Assembly (NCBI RefSeq): GCF_009687865.1
Contig: NZ_BLAE01000035.1
Coordinates: 215,727 to 279,726 of the forward strand
Source: Acrocarpospora macrocephala
Lineage (GTDB): Bacteria > Actinomycetota > Actinomycetes > Streptosporangiales > Streptosporangiaceae
Reading direction: 5' to 3'
DNA length: 64,000 nt
Shown: positions 60,636 through 64,000 of the stretch, piece by piece
How positions within the stretch are numbered: the stretch's first letter is position 1
Layout: every line of letters starts with the position of its first letter
Translations under genes and position numbers: made by a program
Notes under the pieces: model-generated
Database searches by the model: none
What the model was told of the DNA's origin: nothing
The model's input: only the letters and a program-made list of their open reading frames with translations

Positions 60636-61296
60636 AACAACCTCCAGTACCCAAAGGTACCTGGGATACCCCTGGAATGAAAGTCGCGCGACGTTCAGCG
60701 ATGGGCCAGAAGAGCACGCTTTGACTACGTCATAGGCGTTCATGTGCTTCGTCAGACAAGAGAGTCCTTCGAAGGAGAGGCCCTCGAATGAAGTCACGCG
60801 AGACAGCGCGATCAGGATCATTCGACCTGGCTGGGGGCGCTTGCCGCAACAGGGGTAGTCCTTGATCTAGAAGGGCGGCCCGGCTCCGGCCACCCCGTAG
60901 AAGCCTGTCACATGGCGAAGGTCCAGCTCACAGCCAGCTGTACAAACAATGATGGAGGCTCAGGTCTCCCTGGCCTCCACATGTGCGGCTTGTGTCCGAG
61001 GGGGGACTTGAACCGTTCGCCTATCTCCTGAGCAGCACCGACGCTCCATGGCTGGACATCTCATGCCCGGACTAGGTGCGCAGGAAGGTGGTGCCCACAC
61101 CCACCTCAACGAGATCAGATCTGATTGTGCGGCACATGACTATGCCGCGGAACTCCAGCAACTGCCAGCTCAGAATCTTCAACAGCCGATTTCCGCCGCG
61201 CTCAGGAAAGTGGCGGTACGGGAGCAGCGACTCGGTGACTGCAACACCGAACCCCTTCCTGCATCCCAGCAACCTGATCAACCCAGGAGCCAGACC
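60636..61296. other. 661-bp gap, decayed element DNA
   Basis: No supported gene. It holds the putative RHH operator (60643-60663), an imperfect hairpin at 60954-60978 (GGAGGCTCAGG-TCTC-CCTGGCCTCC) and the tRNA-end-like sequence at 60993-61014. Confidence 0.5.
60993..61014 (-). other. tRNA 3'-end-like sequence, possible attachment-site remnant
   Basis: On the minus strand the 22 bases read GGTTCAAGTCCCCCC then TCGGACA: a T-loop, the 3' half of a T-stem and a 7-base acceptor strand. The 5' half of the T-stem does not pair (AACGG precedes) and no anticodon arm is found, so this is not a tRNA gene. Integrative elements leave such copies of tRNA 3' ends at their att sites. Confidence 0.45.
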
Positions 61297-62042
61297 GTGC
61301 GTCACCCCTCCACACGAACAATTGCCGGGGAAGCGGTGCCGATCGAAGGAGTCTGGATCGAGCGCACCCAGCGCGATCGGCATGGAGACCGGATCATTCT
61401 CGGCTTCGCGGTGGCTGTCCTGCTGGCGGTCGCCGGCGCGGCTGCCTACGTCTCCTACCACCACTTCTACGGTCTTGCGATCGCTCTCGGTGAGCGGCAC
61501 GACATGGCCATCCTGTATCGGCGATGTCTGACGGTGTCATCGTCATGGCCTCGCTAGTGATGGTCTACTGCTCGCGTCGCCAGCTTCGTGTGCCAGTGCT
61601 GGCGTGGGTGGCGCTCGCCTTGGGCGGCGCGGTGACGCTGGCGGCAAATGTGGCGCACGGCTGGTCCGGCGGACTCGGATCGCGCTTGGTCAGTGCCCTG
61701 GCACCCCTGGCTTTCGCGGGGGCGTACGAGCTATTGATGTGGATCGTGCGCAACACTCGGCGACCATCGGACGAAGTCAAGGCGAATGAGCACATGTGCC
61801 AGCCCGTTGAGACAGTGATCGAGGTGGAACGGGTGGTGCCAGTGCTGGCCGCCGACCGGTATGAGGCGGCACGGCTCAGCTACATCGACAGCCTGGGTGA
61901 GGGCAAGCAGCGCCTTGGTCGCCGTCCACTAATGCGTCGGTGGGGATTGGAGCAGCGCGAGGCGGAGGAGATCATCGCTGAGGTGGAGAAAGACAGGGCA
62001 CAGACCACCGATGCGGAAGGCAGCCAGACGTTCCACACATAG
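61297..62042 (+). pseudogene. DUF2637 membrane protein, frameshifted
   Basis: GTG 61297 has AGGAG 7 bases ahead. The first frame gives RDRHGDRIILGFAVAVLLAV, AYVSYHHFYGLAIALGERHD; at about 61518-61525 the family continuation (MSDGVIVMASLVMVYCSRRQ, then VLAWVALALGGAVTLAANVA) moves to the next frame and runs to 62042. DUF2637 proteins (about 200-250 residues, four spans plus a cytoplasmic tail) are typical of actinomycete integrative elements. A one-base indel has probably inactivated it; a sequencing error or recoding is possible. Confidence 0.72.
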
Positions 62043-62234
62043 GCCGTGATGCCGCCCAGCGACATGCGTGGGATGGACGCGGTGTCTGAGTTCCGGCCCC
62101 GCTAGGGACTTTCGCATTGACGTCTAAGTGTTGGTTCTATAGACCGCAAGCGTAGATTCCCCAACCTGCCGATCGCGCAATCAAAAACTTAGACACCAGA
62201 TCAAGATTAGGGGTCATAAGCTACGCATGTGGAA

Positions 62235-62280
62235 GGGCCTCCTGCCGACAGGGAACGCAACTCTTGCGGGCAGGAGGCCC
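62235..62280. terminator. Hairpin with perfect 12-bp stem
   Basis: GGGCCTCCTGCC and GGCAGGAGGCCC, 22-nt loop with its own small GCAA/TTGC stem. It lies 190 bp after the DUF2637 remnant. Likely a terminator, or a structured RNA element. Confidence 0.6.
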
Positions 62281-62632
62281 GACCACCTACGAGGTCTCGT
62301 GAGAGCGGACAATCCAGACAATCCATGCGATTGTTCGGACCGTCCTCAAGCCCGTTTGCAGAGTTCCGACCCACGTCTCACGACGATTTTCCCCGCGACG
62401 ATGCTTCCCCATCATGATCCTCTCCGTTCTCCACTGGTCTGCCCAACGGATTTGCTCACTTGGGCGCATGCTCGTGTGAAGAAGCGGTTCCGAAGTGGCA
62501 GGTCTGCCTCGTCAAACGGAAAGGTACATGGTCTGCGGCAAGATTTTTCCCGTATCTCCCGCTAGAGATCATTGAGGATGAGAATTTTCAACCGAATAGG
62601 TGGCTTCCTCATCCAGTGGTGCACACGAATAC

Positions 62633-62686
62633 TTCCTCAACTTCCCTAACTGCCCTAACATCCCTAAGTAGGTTAGGTAGGTTTCC
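62633..62686. repeat. Array of 9-bp repeats (iteron/operator-like)
   Basis: Six consecutive 9-mers: TTCCTCAAC, TTCCCTAAC, TGCCCTAAC, ATCCCTAAG, TAGGTTAGG, TAGGTTTCC. The first four are direct copies of a CCCTAAC theme; TAGGTTAGG carries the reverse complement CCTAACC. A 9-bp period is close to one helical turn. It lies 246 bp upstream of the gene at 62932 and may be a cooperative binding site. Confidence 0.65.
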
Positions 62687-62931
62687 CTGCATCGCAACTT
62701 CTGAACTCCTGGCGTCTAGAGTCCAGGGCCGTCTGACCTGGCTGCGGCTCTGATCGCTTCTTACCGTTCAAAGGAAGCCCAGCGATTCGGTACAGTTCGG
62801 CAACACTGGTCTCAGCACCTGTGGGCAGTTCCGTGACCAGGCTGGCGTGCGCTACCGGGCAGATTCACCAAAGCACCGAGGGTGATTGCTTGAAAGTGTG
62901 GCATTTGCCGGATTTGAAAGGTGAACAGTTT

Positions 62932-63768
62932 ATGGACGTCGGTGATGTCTGGGCGTTCAGGGATCAGCCGAAGGCCGTCGGGGAGCGGGTGTACCAGGTA
63001 GAGGTGGTCCGGGTCGACGGGCCGCGGAAACACGGCGATCTGCATGTACGTTTTCTCGACGGCGAGGAGGCCGGGCTGCAGGAGTGGGTAGCACGTGGTC
63101 AACTGGTCGCTCCGTGGGCTGACGTCGGGGCGTTCCTTGATGACGATCGCCGGTGGGCGGCGGCGATTGAACGCTCACGTGAGGTTCGAGGTAGCGCGGA
63201 ATTCGAGGTGGCCAAGCTGCTCTTCGGTCATGTTCGGCCGAAGAACAGGATTCGTCTCCGGCATGCTGTCGCGGATGCCGGAGTGATGGAGATCGCCGAT
63301 CTCGACGGGGTGGCGTCGTGGCTTGGTCTCGACCCTCAGGAACTGCGTAAGGAGCCGCTGGCCTTTGTGGACAGGGTCGGAACCTATGTCGCCTCGTGGC
63401 CGACGACGCGCCAGGTGGCCATGCGAGTGGCTCAGGTCCTGGGCGGAGACATCCTCAAGGCCATGGCGAAGCAGGAAGCGGCCCTGAAGACACAACGCCG
63501 GAACGAGTCCTGGTACGGCCATGAGAAGACCGACCGTGAACTGGAACGACTGGAGACCGTCGTCAGCACGCTCTATGAGTGGTGCGGTAAGGAAGCCATC
63601 GACCGTTACGACGAGCTCAAGGCATTACGGGCCGAAGTCGAACGTCTGGGTGAGCTGGTCCAGCGCGCAGTGTCGGAGTTGAGGGCCCGCAAGTGTCACG
63701 CTATCGCCGCCACCATTGAGGCCGACCTCGGCGTCCATGTGACCAGCTTTCGCGGTAGGCATCGCTGA
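62932..63768 (+). CDS. Hypothetical protein, coiled-coil C-terminus
   Basis: 278 residues from ATG 62932 (AAAGGTGA 7 bases ahead). N-terminal part has a small beta-barrel look (DVGDVWAFRDQPKAVGERVY, VEVVRVDGPRKHGDLHVRFL, EEAGLQEWVARGQLVAPW), resembling a Tudor/PWWP-like reader though that is only an impression. Residues 80-200 helical; 205-265 strongly charged with heptad-like spacing (RELERLETVVSTLYEWCGKE, ELKALRAEVERLGELVQRAV), likely coiled coil. No known family. Its end overlaps the minus-strand gene by 68 bp. Confidence 0.7.
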   Translation: MDVGDVWAFRDQPKAVGERVYQVEVVRVDGPRKHGDLHVRFLDGEEAGLQEWVARGQLVAPWADVGAFLDDDRRWAAAIERSREVRGSAEFEVAKLLFGHVRPKNRIRLRHAVADAGVMEIADLDGVASWLGLDPQELRKEPLAFVDRVGTYVASWPTTRQVAMRVAQVLGGDILKAMAKQEAALKTQRRNESWYGHEKTDRELERLETVVSTLYEWCGKEAIDRYDELKALRAEVERLGELVQRAVSELRARKCHAIAATIEADLGVHVTSFRGRHR

Positions 63769-64000
63769 CCTGTGCTCGCTGTTCGGTTTGAGGCCGGTAA
63801 TACTCCTTTTGGGGGCCGTGGGGACTCCAATCCCCGAGGTAAGGGCGCAGGTCGTCTGGAGCTGGATCTTTGTCGAAACCCGCATGGGCGAGACGAGATG
63901 GACCGCGGAGCGGGTCCAGGCGGTCGGCGATCGCGTGTCCCCACTCGATCCAAGGTTGCAGGCGTTCGGCTTCCCCCGGCTCCTGGCAGTCGGCCGCAGT
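63701..64000 (-). CDS. Partial hypothetical protein (5' end outside window)
   Basis: The frame is open from the window edge for 99 codons to a TAG at 63701. It reads like real protein: EAERLQPWIEWGHAIADRLD, HAGFDKDPAPDDLRPYLGDW, SPHGPQKEYYRP. The last 20 or so codons overlap the plus-strand gene and are less convincing. Family not recognised. Confidence 0.5.
   Translation of the reverse strand, partial: TAADCQEPGEAERLQPWIEWGHAIADRLDPLRGPSRLAHAGFDKDPAPDDLRPYLGDWSPHGPQKEYYRPQTEQRAQVSDAYRESWSHGRRGRPQWWRR

Larger units (their letters stand above)
62043..62931. other. 889-bp gap with hairpin and repeat array
   Basis: No convincing gene. It contains the hairpin at 62235-62280 and the 9-bp repeat array at 62633-62686, and is noticeably AT-richer between about 62100 and 62700 than the rest of the window. 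This could be a control or replication/partition region of a former element. Confidence 0.5.

Noticed and set aside
60990-61060. A complete tRNA gene on the minus strand
   Set aside because: Only the T-loop, 3' T-stem half and acceptor strand are recognisable; the 5' T-stem half does not pair and no anticodon arm is found.
61518-61526. Programmed frameshift in the DUF2637 gene
   Set aside because: No slippery heptamer or downstream structure was seen; a simple indel in a decayed element is more likely.

Overview
The window is high-GC actinomycete chromosomal DNA, most like Streptosporangiales (Nonomuraea/Streptosporangium-type). The evidence is strong GC bias, frequent GTG/TTG starts, tightly overlapping GTGA/ATGA gene joints, and families typical of that group: XRE-plus-TPR regulators, tandem-HTH GntR proteins, DUF1707, DUF2637, the NBR1-like Ig domain and I36-type secreted modules. 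No rRNA, complete tRNA or CRISPR array was seen.

Layout. 0-4.4 kb: the 3' end of a cytochrome P450, an SsuABC/TauABC-like ABC importer and a convergent LysR regulator. 4.4-5.7 kb: a graveyard of transposase, tyrosine recombinase and homocysteine methyltransferase scraps around one small secreted protein. 5.7-9.8 kb: an XRE-TPR regulator divergent from a chain of a small protein, an anti-sigma-like ATPase, two GntR-type proteins and a P-loop kinase. 9.9-16.8 kb: a carbohydrate locus in which a LacI regulator heads an operon for an FAD oxidoreductase and an ABC sugar importer, divergent from a Tat-exported beta-propeller glycosidase; two near-identical palindromes lie between them. 16.7-20.1 kb: LysR/PPOX divergent pair and an HTH-TM-NBR1-like protein. 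20.1-22.9 kb: three secreted cell-wall enzymes, two of which share a recently duplicated I36 module.

23.1-35.9 kb is the most unusual part. It is one tightly packed minus-strand run of five genes: a CCA-adding-like class II nucleotidyltransferase, a 430-residue protein of unknown family, a membrane-anchored Lon-type protease domain fused to 14 WD40 repeats with both catalytic residues present, an A-T NRPS module, and a C-A-T-TE NRPS fused to an MFS exporter whose thioesterase has a Cys nucleophile. The two NRPS proteins together imply a dipeptide-sized product that is released and exported by the second protein. The first three genes look like a sensing/proteolysis (conflict or regulatory) cassette, and the packing suggests co-expression with the NRPS.

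36-40.7 kb holds small regulators and hypothetical genes, including a membrane protein/winged-helix-DUF1707 pair with a readable promoter and operator. 40.9-56.2 kb is a catabolic island: three class III CoA-transferases, a PotABCD-like importer, a crotonase, an M20 amidohydrolase, a PuuE-like deacetylase, an NTF2-like protein, a cupin, a DapA-like aldolase, an ornithine-cyclodeaminase-like enzyme and a MerR-XRE-cupin triple-domain regulator. 56.8-59.1 kb contains a 31-codon gene with a strong ribosome site, a perfect 13-bp hairpin and a prolyl-oligopeptidase gene, a layout like a minimal ribosomal-peptide locus. 59.2-64 kb looks like the decayed edge of an integrative element: SMI1/KNR4 protein, serine recombinase fragment, RHH protein, tRNA-3'-end-like sequence, frameshifted DUF2637 gene, a 9-bp repeat array and two uncharacterised genes.
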